A stretch of 64,000 nucleotides of DNA from Panax quinquefolius (Eukaryota; Streptophyta; Magnoliopsida; Apiales; Araliaceae): contig CM035165.1 of assembly GCA_020205615.1 (NCBI GenBank), positions 83,080,005 through 83,144,004 of the forward strand, written 5' to 3'. The notes beneath the pieces were generated by a model. It saw nothing but the letters and a program-made list of their open reading frames with translations. It was not told the DNA's origin and made no database searches. The number at the start of each line of letters is the position of its first letter. Position 1 is the stretch's first letter. This document shows positions 48,268 through 59,002 of the stretch, in pieces. The position numbers and the translations under genes were made by a program.

Positions 48268-48833
48268 TAAGCTGATTTTTTTAGTTTTCTTTACACTAAT
48301 TTTTTTTGTAGCTTGACCCAGTAACTGACTGCAAGATGTAAAAGATGGAAAAGGAGAGTAATTTTTTCTATTGGTCTGTTAGCTGAAGACACAATGAAAC
48401 ACCTCAAATGAACATTTTTCTGTGATTTCATTTCTTCAGTAGTGACATGCCTTTATGCGTTGTCCATCTTGTATATTGGTTTGTCCAAAATGGAAGAGGG
48501 GCAAATACTGAATGGAGGAATAATATGTCACAATTATAATGTTACTATTGCAGATGAAAAAATAGGAAAAAGAAAAAAAAAATGTCACTCATGGAGTCAT
48601 GGTTCAATTATGGTTGACCAGAGGGTTAAAAAGGCAACAAACCTATAACATTTTTTCAACACAGCAGTTGTATAAATGTTAAACCTGGTCTCTATCACTT
48701 TCGCATGTGTTGCCTAGTTGTGGGTATCTAAGTGAATGGGCTACATGCCTTGGTCTAAAGTCGGATTACTCGTGTATATTACTCAAGGTTTTTGTGCAAG
48801 TGTCAAACTTAGAAGCTGTGTCCCTGTATATTT

Positions 48834-49092
48834 AATTGAATTAATGTTGCTATGTACTGTAAATTGCACATGGGGGCAAAATTGGCTAAACTTTGTAATA
48901 GCTATACAATGTTTGTAATTGAATTGATGTAGGTATGTACTTGTACTGGCACTAGGAAATTGCTGTGTTGTAATTGAATTGATGTTGCTATGTACTGTAA
49001 ATTGCACATGGGGGCAAAATTGGCTAAACTTTGTAATAGCTGTACAATGTTTGTAATTGAATTGATGTAGGTATGTACTTGTACTGGCACTG
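48834..49092. repeat. 138-bp tandem repeat, two copies
   Basis: 48834-48971 and 48972-49092 are near-identical direct repeats beginning AATTGAATT and containing TTGCACATGGGGGCAAAATT. The second copy lacks the last 17 bases. Confidence 0.92.
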
Positions 49093-49101
49093 GGTTAATC
49101 A

Positions 49102-49215
49102 CAGATTTGTTTTTGCAGTGTTATGACTGATACAGGAATTCAAATTCCCAGATTTGTTTTTGCAGTGTTATGACTGATACAGGATTTCAAATTTGTGCAG
49201 TGTTATGACTGATAG
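49102..49215. repeat. Short triplicated segment
   Basis: CAGATTTGTTTTTGCAG then TGTTATGACTGATA is repeated at 49102 and 49149, with a shortened third copy at 49190. The period is about 45 bp. Confidence 0.88.
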
Positions 49216-49245
49216 AGGAATTCGTGTGTACTGATTGTATTGTGA

Positions 49246-49272
49246 CCATCCGCTAGTATGTCTAGCGGATGG
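49246..49272. repeat. Perfect 11-bp hairpin
   Basis: CCATCCGCTAG and CTAGCGGATGG are separated by TATGT. It lies between the triplicated segment and the kinase pseudo-exon. No function is assigned. Confidence 0.8.
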
Positions 49273-49352
49273 CTTTGTAATAGCTGTAATAGATTGGTTA
49301 TGTTCATATTCTAAATCAATAAATAACTTGAATTGGTGCTCCTATGTTGCAG

Positions 49353-49562
49353 AGTTCCACGGACATGGATTTTTTCTTAGAATATGGTGATGCCAGCCAA
49401 TAAAAAATTCAGGAGGTTATTAGGAAGGGAAGCTACGGTGTTGTTTGCTCAGCCATTGATACCCATACCGGTGAGAAAGTAGTAATAAAGAAAATACATG
49501 AATTTTTTGAACATCTCTCTGATGCTGCTAGAATTCTTCGCAGTATTATTCATGATAAGTAA
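49353..49562 (+). pseudogene. MAP kinase pseudo-exon (plant TDY class, MPK20-like)
   Basis: After an acceptor (TTGCAG) the frame reads SSTDMDFFLEYGDASQ, stop, KIQEVIRKGSYGVVCSAIDT, then HTGEKVVIKKI and FEHLSDAARILR. This is the N-terminal lobe of a plant MAP kinase, closest by eye to the TDY-loop MPK16/18/19/20 group. The lysine of VVIKK that binds ATP is kept. Damage: a stop at 49401-49403, at the position of a conserved aromatic residue; the first glycine of the loop (usually GKGSYG) is R; after ILR the family sequence (EIKLLR) is lost at about 49541. No later kinase subdomains (HRDLK, DFG, TDY) are found downstream. It is a dead fragment, probably from a duplicated or broken gene. Confidence 0.9.
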
Positions 49563-50733
49563 TTCCTATTATATACAAAAGTTTAAGTAATTCATCTCAA
49601 AATCTCTCCTTATTTCAGTGGAAAATTAAGTACCTTTAGTTGGAATATTCAGTGGATTTTATGCCAATTTTTATTTTCTTTTTGAAGCAAACAATTGGGA
49701 GTGATACTTTTTAGTCAAACATGCAGCATACAAAAATGTGGTTTCTCTGTTTCTTGCTCTGTGTATACATGTAATTGATCAATGCATGGCTCGCATAGTA
49801 TATGCATGTACTATGTATTTACAGTATTTGCTAATGATATTATACTACATATATGCATGCACTACGTATATACAAGATTTGAATCTTTTTACATAAGTCC
49901 AAGTCTATTAACCAAGGGATATATGACTCATTATTCAAGTATTTAGACAAACCAAATTCTCAATCAGTAAATGACTGACTGAATGGAAAGGAAACTCTTT
50001 TTGGATTAAGATGCAACTTATTTCTTAAACGGCCATCCTGCCCATAAACCAGACTACCTCCAAGGAAACTCATTATTTAAGTATTTATGACTGCAAAGGA
50101 AACTCTTTTTGGATTAAGAAGAACATATTGTTCCAATATCATGTTCCAAGCACCTTTCACTCGCAGATTACCCAACTCGACCATTTGTCAATTTTATCGC
50201 TTCTTGATTTTGTCAGTAAATTAAAACATTCAACAATACTATTTATCAATCATGGTGGCTTTCTTCATTCTTTTAATCAACCAAATTAGACCAAGTTCAT
50301 ATCATTACTAATTAATAATTGTAGGTGCCAAATACATTGTCACATGAGCAACTAACTTATTTGACCCCTATGTTTTCGAATGTCATATGGTAGAGGTGGC
50401 TTTTGTTCTTTCCTTACCATAAAATATAACATATTTAATGTAACGAGTTTTACACATTGCATATGGAGTATACCCCCACAATCTGTAGCTGTCATACACA
50501 TATAAAATCGTAGTACTAATTCCTAGTTATCTTATACAAGAAATAAGATCTAATTACTAATGATTAACGACTGTTTTAACTTTCAAGTTATTAGCTTAGA
50601 ATGAGGAAATTTCAAATCTCAGCAATCACAGCAAAAAGGCACAGGGCAAGGTTACAACATATAAATACTAAGTGCATCTGGTTACCTATTTGCTTCATTT
50701 TCCTGACTTGCTATTATTTTTAAATATGTGCAG
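49563..50733. other. Low-copy sequence after the kinase pseudo-exon
   Basis: This is AT-rich with no recognisable gene or transposon. It may be the old first intron: it would start next to GTATTA at about 49543 and end with ATATGTGCAG at 50733. Small internal repeats (for example TATGCATGCACTACGTATAT near 49850 and its variant at 49800) are present. Confidence 0.5.
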
Positions 50734-50775
50734 GAAGACTGCTTCTACGACCTGCCTTACAATACTGGGTATTAA
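50734..50775 (+). pseudogene. Possible second kinase exon scrap
   Basis: Directly after ATATGTGCAG, the words CTGCTTCTACGAC and CTGGGTATT line up loosely with the expected codons for KLLRLLRHPDI, the next stretch of the kinase. No continuous frame survives. The match is short and could be chance. Confidence 0.28.
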
Positions 50776-50822
50776 ATTTTCGTGCTACATTTACGGAAGA
50801 TAAGGGACAAAATTATAAAATA

Positions 50823-50825
<3 letters not shown>

Positions 50826-50866
<41 letters not shown>
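50826..50866. repeat. (TA)n microsatellite
   Basis: This is a run of about 20 TA units. Confidence 0.93.
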
Positions 50867-50869
<3 letters not shown>

Positions 50870-51039
50870 GATATATACTTTGATTAAAGAACTGTGGTAG
50901 CTTTAGATGGTTAATTGTAAAGACAATGAATGATTATGTAGTGGATAATTTTATTAAGTTAGTAATATTTTAGTTTTTTGTATTTTTGCCATTATATGCT
51001 ATGGGGACATTGAGCTAGTCAGGTACACAAAAAGAATGT

Positions 51040-51863
51040 CAAATTTTGATTTGGTAACAATATAATTCGTTACCAAAGCATTAGATAAGTTTTAATATAA
51101 CAACAATTTTTTATACATTTAGCAACAAATTTTCGTTGCTAATGGCATTAAAAATATAATATTTGGCAACGAAAAATTAATCTAATAACAACGGAGAGGA
51201 TATTGTTGCTATACTAACATAAAAGACAATATTTTTTATCGTTGCAAATCATATCAACTTTTAGATTTGCACATATAAAGAAAGCGACAACATATAATGT
51301 CATTGCTAATCGACGACTTTCGTTCTATATTGAAAATAACCAAATAACAAACATTTTCGTTGCTGATTCATCATAATGTCGTTGCCAAATAATATAATCA
51401 GCGACGAAAATCGTTGCTAAAAAGTTTACATTCCGCAACGAAAGCAAGCTTAGGCAACAATTTTCATAATTTACTGCAACGAAAAATGTTGTTACAAAAT
51501 GGTGTCAATTGCAACGAAAATGTATGGTCGTTGCAAAAAAAAGAGAGTTTATTTCGTTGCCAATTAGCAGGCTTTTGTAACGAAATGAGGTTTTTAGCAA
51601 CAAAATTTTAATTATTCTGCAACAATACATTTTGTTACTAAAAGATCGATGTCTCTGTACGAAAGCCAAATTTCATTGCAAAATGTATAACTTTTGACAA
51701 CGAAAAAACGTTAGTTACAGCGTAACAATTAAGCAACTTCATTCAAGAACGAAAGATTTAACGAACGACAAAGAAAGTCGTTGCCAAAACCCTTCAAACG
51801 AAATTTGGCACCTTTTAGAACGCGAAAATCGGTTGTTGTTGAAGCCCATTTTTTTTTGTAGTG
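51040..51863. mobile_element. CACTA transposon end with subterminal repeats
   Basis: About 20 copies of GCAACGAAA or its reverse TTCGTTGC, with small variants, lie within 800 bp in both orientations. The segment ends at 51863 with TTTTTTTTTGTAGTG, the reverse complement of CACTACAAAAAAAAA, a typical CACTA (En/Spm) terminal inverted repeat. Dense short subterminal repeats are the binding sites of the transposase in this superfamily. No transposase frame and no matching left end were found, so it is a fragment or an element with a lost end. The 3 bp after it (ATA) would be the target duplication. Confidence 0.78.
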
Positions 51864-51924
51864 ATAATTTTTAAATATAAATTATATAATTATAATAATA
51901 CATGTTCAAATTCAATAAATATAG

Positions 51925-51925
<1 letters not shown>

Positions 51926-51979
<54 letters not shown>
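51926..51979. repeat. (TA)n microsatellite
   Basis: This is a run of about 25 TA units, shortly after the CACTA end. Confidence 0.93.
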
Positions 51980-51981
<2 letters not shown>

Positions 51982-52189
51982 GTGTCATATAATAATCTTA
52001 AAATGAAATCATCATTAATTAACTCGAAAATTCCAAATCGTATCTATAGAAATTAGTGATTACTATAATTTTAATAATTTCACCAAATTTAAAAAAGATT
52101 ATATAAATTATAAAAATATTTTTATATGAAGTCGATGTGTATTTAAAAATAATATTTTTATAATTTATATAATATATTTTAAATTTTAA

Positions 52190-52318
52190 AATTATTATTA
52201 TTGTTATTATTTTTATTTAAAATTATTATTATTATTATTTGAAATTATTATTATTTCAAAATTATTAATATTTTTATTATTATTATTTCAAAATTATTAT
52301 TATTATTATTATTTAAAG
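52190..52318. repeat. ATT/AAAATTATT-rich low-complexity tract
   Basis: This contains repeated AAAATTATTATTATT blocks of changing length. Confidence 0.85.
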
Positions 52319-52471
52319 ATAACAAATTTTACTACTCCACTTTGTTTAAAGATAACATAGAAGAGAAGTGATAAGGCATTTACGTGCTCCACGTAAGTAA
52401 AAAAAAAAATAGAACTTTGCACAATCAACTTTTTTCGTCTGCTTTTTTAGGATGAAATTTTAAGTAATGAC

Positions 52472-52476
52472 CATTT
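52472..52476. repeat. Target site duplication of solo LTR D, left
   Basis: CATTT precedes TGTAATTTTTTAG and recurs at 55037-55041. It is low-complexity, so chance is possible. Confidence 0.65.
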
Positions 52477-55036
52477 TGTAATTTTTTAGAGTACGGTTAT
52501 TCGATTGTAACAAAAAAAGTTTCGGTAACCATAATGAAAATCGGACAATGACCAAAAAGTGTATTATCCCGTTAAAAACACATAATTTGACGGAGCCGAA
52601 ACCTAAGGTAGCTTCGTATGATCTAAACTAAGATAATCTAAGAGCCTCGTAGTGATTAACCAAGCCGGAACGCGTTTTAACAAGAAATGAAAAAGTGAAA
52701 AGTTAGTGTGTGCGGCCATTTTTGGCACGTTATTCGAACCACCTATCGGACCCAAAATAGGTGACTAATATTTTCTGAAAATAGTCTCATATACCAAGTT
52801 TAATATATTAGAAAATCAACACGATCCGATAAGCGAGCTAATAAAATAAAATTATGCAAAGTTGTTATGCCGCTAAGGGCCGACTGCCAGCAACAGCAGC
52901 AGCCCATGGCTGCGCTGTGCAGCAGTCTGGTTAGGCCTGTTTTGGCTTAGTCTAGGATTGTGTGGTTTACTAGTTTATCCGAAACACATAGCTTATATTT
53001 TTTAAAAATAGGTGGATATACCACCTATGATGAACTATGAAATGTTACAAGGTAAACACGTAATATGTTAACATTTCGAAAACTATATCGAAGCGTATAA
53101 CATGTAAAAGTTAGTATATCGAAAGAAAAATATTAAAAAATATACATTGAAAACAAATGATTTTCAAAGTATAATGCAAAAGCTATGAAAACGAAATCAG
53201 GAGTTCGTTAAATAAAATATGTAGGTACATAGATAAATAATTATAATCATGATTATGTACGATATTACATGTCTATCTATAAACTAAGAATATGCAATGA
53301 AAACTCAAATTTAAGAATAAAAGGCATGATCTGTCTATATGATGGGTAATGTATGCAATAGGAAGTGTCCGAATAATATATCGCGGATAGCCACAAATTG
53401 TCAGCTAAAAATATAGTAGCTTTATATGTTAGAAGTCATTTTGAAATATTTTGAAATTAAAACTATTATATCAAATAATAGTTTCAAAAAGATATAGACG
53501 AAAGATAAACTACAAGTACGAAAATCATAGCATGATTACGCTATAAAATATCGAATTTTTATTTTTTTAGAGTGAGATTTCCGTGCAGTTGATTATAAAT
53601 AACTTATAAACCGAAAGTATAATGTATTGACATTCTCAAAGCCTTTTTGGCATCAAATGGTGAAGTCAAGTGAAATAATTTAACGCAAAAAAGAATTTCA
53701 AAACAAAAACAAGATTTTGTAAAGCAAAACCAAGAATTTGTTTATGTGGCATATGTGTGTGACTCATATGAATGAGTATGTGTATAACATGGCTAAATAC
53801 GTTAATAGAATACATGATTGTAGTATGCTTATAAGTGTACGTAGCTAATGTGTGTCTATACATGAATATAAAATGTGTAGGACACTTGACAAGCAATAAA
53901 CTATTTGTGTAATCTACGCACAAGGCAAGTATCTTAATCTTTGCATTTACTTTATGCAATGGTTCTTGGTAAGCAAATATCCTATTTACGACTTCCTAAG
54001 TTCTGTACAAGCAAGTTATTGAATTTTTATTCAATTTATTCATTGATTACAAGTATCTCAATATTGTTTTCATGTGATTCATATATAATCAAAATTGCTT
54101 TGTTCTTTGTGTATTGAGTTTGGTTATGTAAGTGTCCTCACTTGTATAAATTGTTGTATTTGAGCAAGTATCCTTAAACTCAAAATTCTTTGATATAGCA
54201 AGTTATGATACATTCTATCGAAATTTTAGTATGTATATATAGTTTAAAGGCAAACTAAGCCATTTGATCTGGCTAGACATAGTTTTAAATATTTCATTAA
54301 ATCTTGAAATATTATTGAGATTAGATATAACTGTCCAACTAAATTGTTTTTGTTTGGACTTAAGTCTGAGCAGAACATCCATGAATTGGAAAAATTTTAT
54401 TTGCACTGAGGTGGTAACGATGAATGCAAATGTCGTTCTTATAGCTAGTGTTGATCATCACGGGGTATAAAAAGGCTGATCACCCCACCGTGCCCGTACG
54501 TCAGACGGTTTGCAGATGAATTTCTCTCCAAACTTTTCGAACTTGAATATATAAAGTTCATGGTCTAGTGACCGCTCAACATCTATAGTCAATACGTCGT
54601 TTCAAAAATATAAACGATTTGTTATTCCAGTTACTTCACAACTATTGATCCGTTGTATAAGTAAACTCATAGAAAGCATTTAATCCTTTTATACAGTGTT
54701 CATTAACTGTTATTACTTGCTGAACAATTGAATGTTTATTCTTTCTTTGAAATTAAATATTTTCAGCTTAGTGAGATCGAACAAAAGGTTCTGGCAAGGA
54801 CAAGGGTAAAGGGAAGCTGAGTGAATAGTTGGAAAGCGTTACTTGTAATAGTTAAAGTTTTGTAATGTGATAATATATTATCTATCATGTAATAAAGTAC
54901 TTAAAGGTCTTCGTACCTGAGAATAGACAACTCTGATGTAATATTTTCAATTATTTAATATATTAAGCAATTTGTATGAATAGTATTGTGGAGCACCGAA
55001 TACATGTTTCAAGTACCCGGATTTAGGGGCATCACA
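52477..55036 (+). mobile_element. Solo LTR D (2560 bp)
   Basis: It starts TGTAATTTTTTAGAG and ends GGGGCATCACA between CATTT repeats, with no primer site after it. The 3' half (from about 53900) resembles LTR C in order and wording: GCAATGG, AAGTGTCCYCACTTG, GACGGTTTGCAGATGAA, ACTTGCTG, and TTTTCAGC near the end. That supports a related Gypsy family. A GC-richer patch with AGCAACAGCAGCAGCC is near 52890. Short open frames in it have no match I know. Confidence 0.75.
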
Positions 55037-55617
55037 CATTTTTTCATTTTTATGTAAAAATTTATTTTCAAAAAAAAAAGTTTATGTCTTTACCATTATT
55101 ATATGTATTCTTAATATTAGAATTTTTTAAAACAAAACTAAAAATAGAAATTAAAATATAAAAAATAGTAAAAGATAAATACAAAAACTGATACAATTTT
55201 TTACAAAAAAGAAATTAATTTTTTTTTAAAAATAATTATTATTTAAGGAAAAAAAACTTATAAAAATGTTTCATTTTTAAACAAATGAGTAAAGTTTATA
55301 AAATATAGATTCAAAAAATAAAACTAAAATGTAAAACTTTATTTTTAGAAAAAAAAAAAAATAGAAAATTTTATTTTTTTTTTAAAATGAGTAATGTTTC
55401 ATAAAATATAGATTTAAAAAATTAAATAAAAAAACTTTATTTTCATAGAGAAACAAAATTATTTTTTAAAAGATGTATAAATTTTCAGAAAAATAATTAA
55501 GAATTAAAAATTTTAAACTTTAATTTTTTGAATCTATATTTTATGAAAGTACTCATTTTAGAAAAATAAATTTTTAATATTTTCCTGAAAATTATAATTA
55601 CTTTAAAACTTTTAAAT
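53772..55617 (+). repeat. Tandem duplication, unit 1 (1846 bp)
   Basis: This holds the 3' half of LTR D plus 580 bp of AT-rich flank. It is repeated at 55708-57546 with high similarity, offset 1936 bp at the start. A 90-bp spacer (55618-55707) partly repeats the end of the unit. Confidence 0.92.
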
Positions 55618-55707
55618 AAACTTTTTCATATTTTAAATAAACTTTTAAATTATAAAATTATAATTACTTTATAATTTTAGAAAAAATAAATTTTTTAATA
55701 TTTAGCC
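55037..55707. other. AT-rich flank of LTR D
   Basis: This contains homopolymer-rich A/T sequence with short mirrored words such as AAAATATAGATT and AATCTATATTTT. No gene is seen. It is copied again at 56973-57546. Confidence 0.6.
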
Positions 55708-57546
55708 ATGAGTATGTGTATAACATGGCTAAATACGTGCATAGAATACATGGTTGTAGTATGCTTATAAGTGTACGTAGCTAATGTGTGTCTATACATG
55801 AATATAAAATGTGTAGGACACTTGACAAGCAATAAACTATTTGTGTAATCTACGCACAAGGCAAGTATTTTAACCTTTGCATTTACTTTATGCAATGGTT
55901 CTTGATAAGCAAATATCCTATTTACGACTTCCTAAGTTTTGTACAAGCAAGTTATTGAATTTTTATTCAATTTATTCATTGATTACAAGTATCTCAATAT
56001 TGTTTTCATGTGATTCATATATAATCAAAATTGCTCTATTCTTTCTGTATTGAGTTTGGTTATGTAAGTGTCCTCACTTGTATAAATTGTTGTATTTGAG
56101 CAAGTATCCTTAAACTCAAAATTCTTTGATATAGCAAGTTATGATACATTCTATCGAAATTTTAGTATGTATATATTGTTTAAAGACAAACTAAGCCATT
56201 TGATCTGGCTAGACATAGTTTTAAATATTTCATTAAATCTTGAAATATTATTGAGATTAGATATAACTGTCCAACTAAATTGTTTTTGTTTGGACTTAAG
56301 TCTGAGCAGAACATCCATGAATTGGAAAAATTTTATTTGCACTGAGGTGGTAACGATGAATGCAAATGTCGTTCTTATAGCTAGTGTTGATCATCACGGG
56401 GTATAAAAAGGTCGATCACACCCGTGCGCGTCGTGACGACGGTTTGCGGATGATGAATTTCTCTCCAAACTTTTCGAACTTGAATATATAAAGTTCATGG
56501 TCTAGTGACCGCTCAACATCTATAGTCAATACGTCGTTTCAAAAATATAAACGATTTGTTATTCCAGTTATTTCACAACTATTTATCCGTTGTATAAGTA
56601 AACTCACAGAAAGCATTTAATCCTTTTATACAGTGTTCATTAACTGTTATTACTTGCTGAACAATTGAATGTCTATTCTTGCTTTGAAATTAAATATTTT
56701 CAGCTTAGCGAGATCGAACAGAAGGTTCTGGCAAGGACAAGGGTAAAGGGAAGCTGAGTGAATAGTTGGAAAGCGTTACTTGTAATAGTTAAAGTTTTGT
56801 AATGTGATAATATATTATCTATCATGTAATAAAGTACTTAAAGGTCTTCGTACACAGGAATAACAACTCGATGTAATATTTTCAATTATTTAATATATTA
56901 AGCAATTTGTATGAATAGTATTGTGGAGCACAGAATCTGGGTTTCAAGTAATGCGGATTTAGGGGCATCACACATTTTTCATTTTATGTAAAATTTATTT
57001 TCGGAAAAAAAAAAGTTTATGTCTTTACCATTATTATATGTATTCTTAATATTAGAATTTTTAAAACAAAACTAAAAATAGAAATTAAAATATAAAAAAT
57101 AGTAAAAGATAAATAAAAAAAGTGATACAATTTTTTTACAAAAAAAGAAATTAATTTTTTAAAAAATAATTATTATTTAAGGAAAAAAACTTAGAAAAAT
57201 GTTTCATTTTTTAAACAAGTGAGTAAAGTTTATAAAATATAGATTCAAAAAAAAATAAAACTAAAATGTAAAACTTTATTTTTAGAAAAAAATAGAAAAT
57301 TTTATTTTTTTTAAAATGAGTAATGTTTCATAAAATATAGATTTAAAAAATTAAATAAAAAAAACTTTATTTTCATAGAGAAACAAAATTATTTTTTAAA
57401 AGATGTATAAATTCAGAAAAATAATTAAAATTAAAAATTTTAAACTTTAATTTTTTGAATCTATATTTTATGAAAGTACTCATTTTAGAAAAAATAAATT
57501 TTTTAATATTTTTCCTAAAAATTATAATTACTTTAAAACTTTTAAA
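55708..57546 (+). repeat. Tandem duplication, unit 2 (1839 bp)
   Basis: This is a second copy of 53772-55617. It has a 3'-half LTR D fragment (55708-56972, ending GGGGCATCACA) followed by the copied flank. Because the copy includes the flank outside the LTR, it arose by local duplication, not by retrotransposition. Confidence 0.92.
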
Positions 57547-57659
57547 AAAATATTTATTTTAGAATATTTAAAAATTTATTATTTTAAAAACAATATTTTA
57601 TTTTAAAATATCTAAATTAATTATTTTAAAAGAATTAGTTTGAAAAAAATAATTAGTGA

Positions 57660-57740
57660 AATTCGGGTCGGGTCAAACTAGATCGGGTTGGGTCAAAATT
57701 TGGTTTAAAATGGGTCAGGTTGGAGTCAAATCGGATAAAA
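57660..57740. repeat. GGGTC/GGGTTGGGTC degenerate repeats
   Basis: Several GGGTC words (GGGTCGGGTCAAACTAGATC, GGGTTGGGTCAAAA, TGGGTCAGG) lie within 80 bp. They are seen near many plant transposons, but no element could be assigned here. Confidence 0.5.
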
Positions 57741-58163
57741 AAATGAAAACGCCAAAAAAAATATCACTTTAAGGGCTTAGTTGACAAAAAATGAAATTTA
57801 GTGACGATTTAAAAATGGGTGGCAAATTGGAGACAGGAGTGTAATTCAGCCAATTACTTTCAAAGCTATGCATGCTTCATAAATTCTCATAACCAACCAT
57901 AAATCCACATGTTTAGCTAATTATTTTTATTTATGTATTTTTACAAATACCTTGAATGCATGTGTATAAAACTCATGTTTTTCATGATTTGAAACATAGA
58001 AATTCAATCTCCGCACTTCAATTTCATCCTTATGTCGTGGGAACCCTTCATGGATCCACTCTTGCCAAAGGCGAGAATGTTAAATTTCAGTCGAACATAT
58101 ATAGCAAAAAAAAATTATAATTAAAAACTATAATTAAAACAATTCTTATGAATTAATAAGGAT
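57741..58163. other. AT-rich spacer, nothing recognised
   Basis: No gene, LTR edge or repeat shared with the rest of the window was seen. Confidence 0.5.
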
Positions 58164-58665
58164 GTAACGACCTCAAAAATAGGGACCATTTTCAATCTCG
58201 ATCTTGCGCGTTATAATACATTCCCATTATAATTCTACATCACCAATTAATCTTATAATTGATAAAAATACGAATAAATTTAAAGTTTAAATTTTTTTTA
58301 TAACTTTCTTTCACTTCTTAAATCGTAACCTTTATAATTCGTCTTATCTCAAAAATCATATATATTATGATTCATTTCAACAGATTACATATAAGTATAT
58401 CAAACTCAAACTTCCATACGTAACTTATTTTTTATTTCATATTTCCAAGTTTAGTACAACTTCATTCATATTCAATACAATATTTATGAATAATCACAAT
58501 TCATAATCTAACTTTAAATATCTCTTGTATACATTTATAGTATCCGATCCAAATGTAATTTATAGCATATAACTCATCTAGTATACTGAAAAAAACTTTA
58601 CTAACCAAATCATATTAAGTTCTTCGTATCAATATGAAAGACAAACATCCAATGTCTTACTTTAT
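58164..58665. mobile_element. LTR-like fragment E
   Basis: It begins TGTAACGACCTCAAAAATAG, the form of a Gypsy LTR edge, and runs to the start of an A LTR at 58666. No second copy is present, so the orientation and full length are unknown. Confidence 0.4.
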
Positions 58666-58757
58666 TGTAAGACCCCAACTTATTATAAATAAAAGTGAAT
58701 TTTCCTCTATTCATTATTCTAAATTAATAAGGTATTAATTTGATATAATGCTTTGGA
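58666..58757 (+). mobile_element. LTR A (forward), first 92 bp
   Basis: TGTAAGACCCCAACTTATTA matches the start of the A LTRs at 38333 and 32581. It is cut off by the LTR F start at 58758. Confidence 0.8.
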
Positions 58758-59002
58758 TGTGACACCCCCAAATCCGGGTACTTCAATTCCACGGGATTTG
58801 GTGTTCACTGTACAAATATCATCTATCTATCTACCCATAATAAATGCAAACCATGCAATAGATAGAAATAAAATCTTTCCCTTTAGGGGTTACAACATCC
58901 AAATAATAATAAAATCTCATGTTAAACTAACCTTAAACATCTGTCCGGAATCATAAACAATTAAGTCTTAAACAAATACATCATCATATAAAACAACAAG
59001 TC
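58758..59002 (-). mobile_element. LTR F, 3' copy, fragment
   Basis: It starts on this strand TGTGACACCCCCAAATCC and matches 63018-63233. It is interrupted at 59003 by a reverse A LTR. With 63018 onward as the other LTR, it marks the left end of element F. Confidence 0.88.

Larger units (their letters stand above)
47847..49340 (+). other. Low-copy segment with exon-like pieces
   Basis: This is the first sequence outside the retroelement nest. I find no repeats shared with the rest of the window, apart from local tandem copies. It contains a splice-bounded open segment (48171-48267), tandem repeats (48834-49215) and a small hairpin. It reads like intron or untranslated sequence of a former gene. 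Confidence 0.5.

Noticed and set aside
48834..49215. CRISPR-like direct repeats
   Set aside because: The units are adjacent 138-bp and 45-bp tandem copies without spacers, in plant DNA.
54264..54470. Conserved 68-79-residue frame in both D units
   Set aside because: The units are near-identical DNA copies, so conservation is not informative; no family is recognised.
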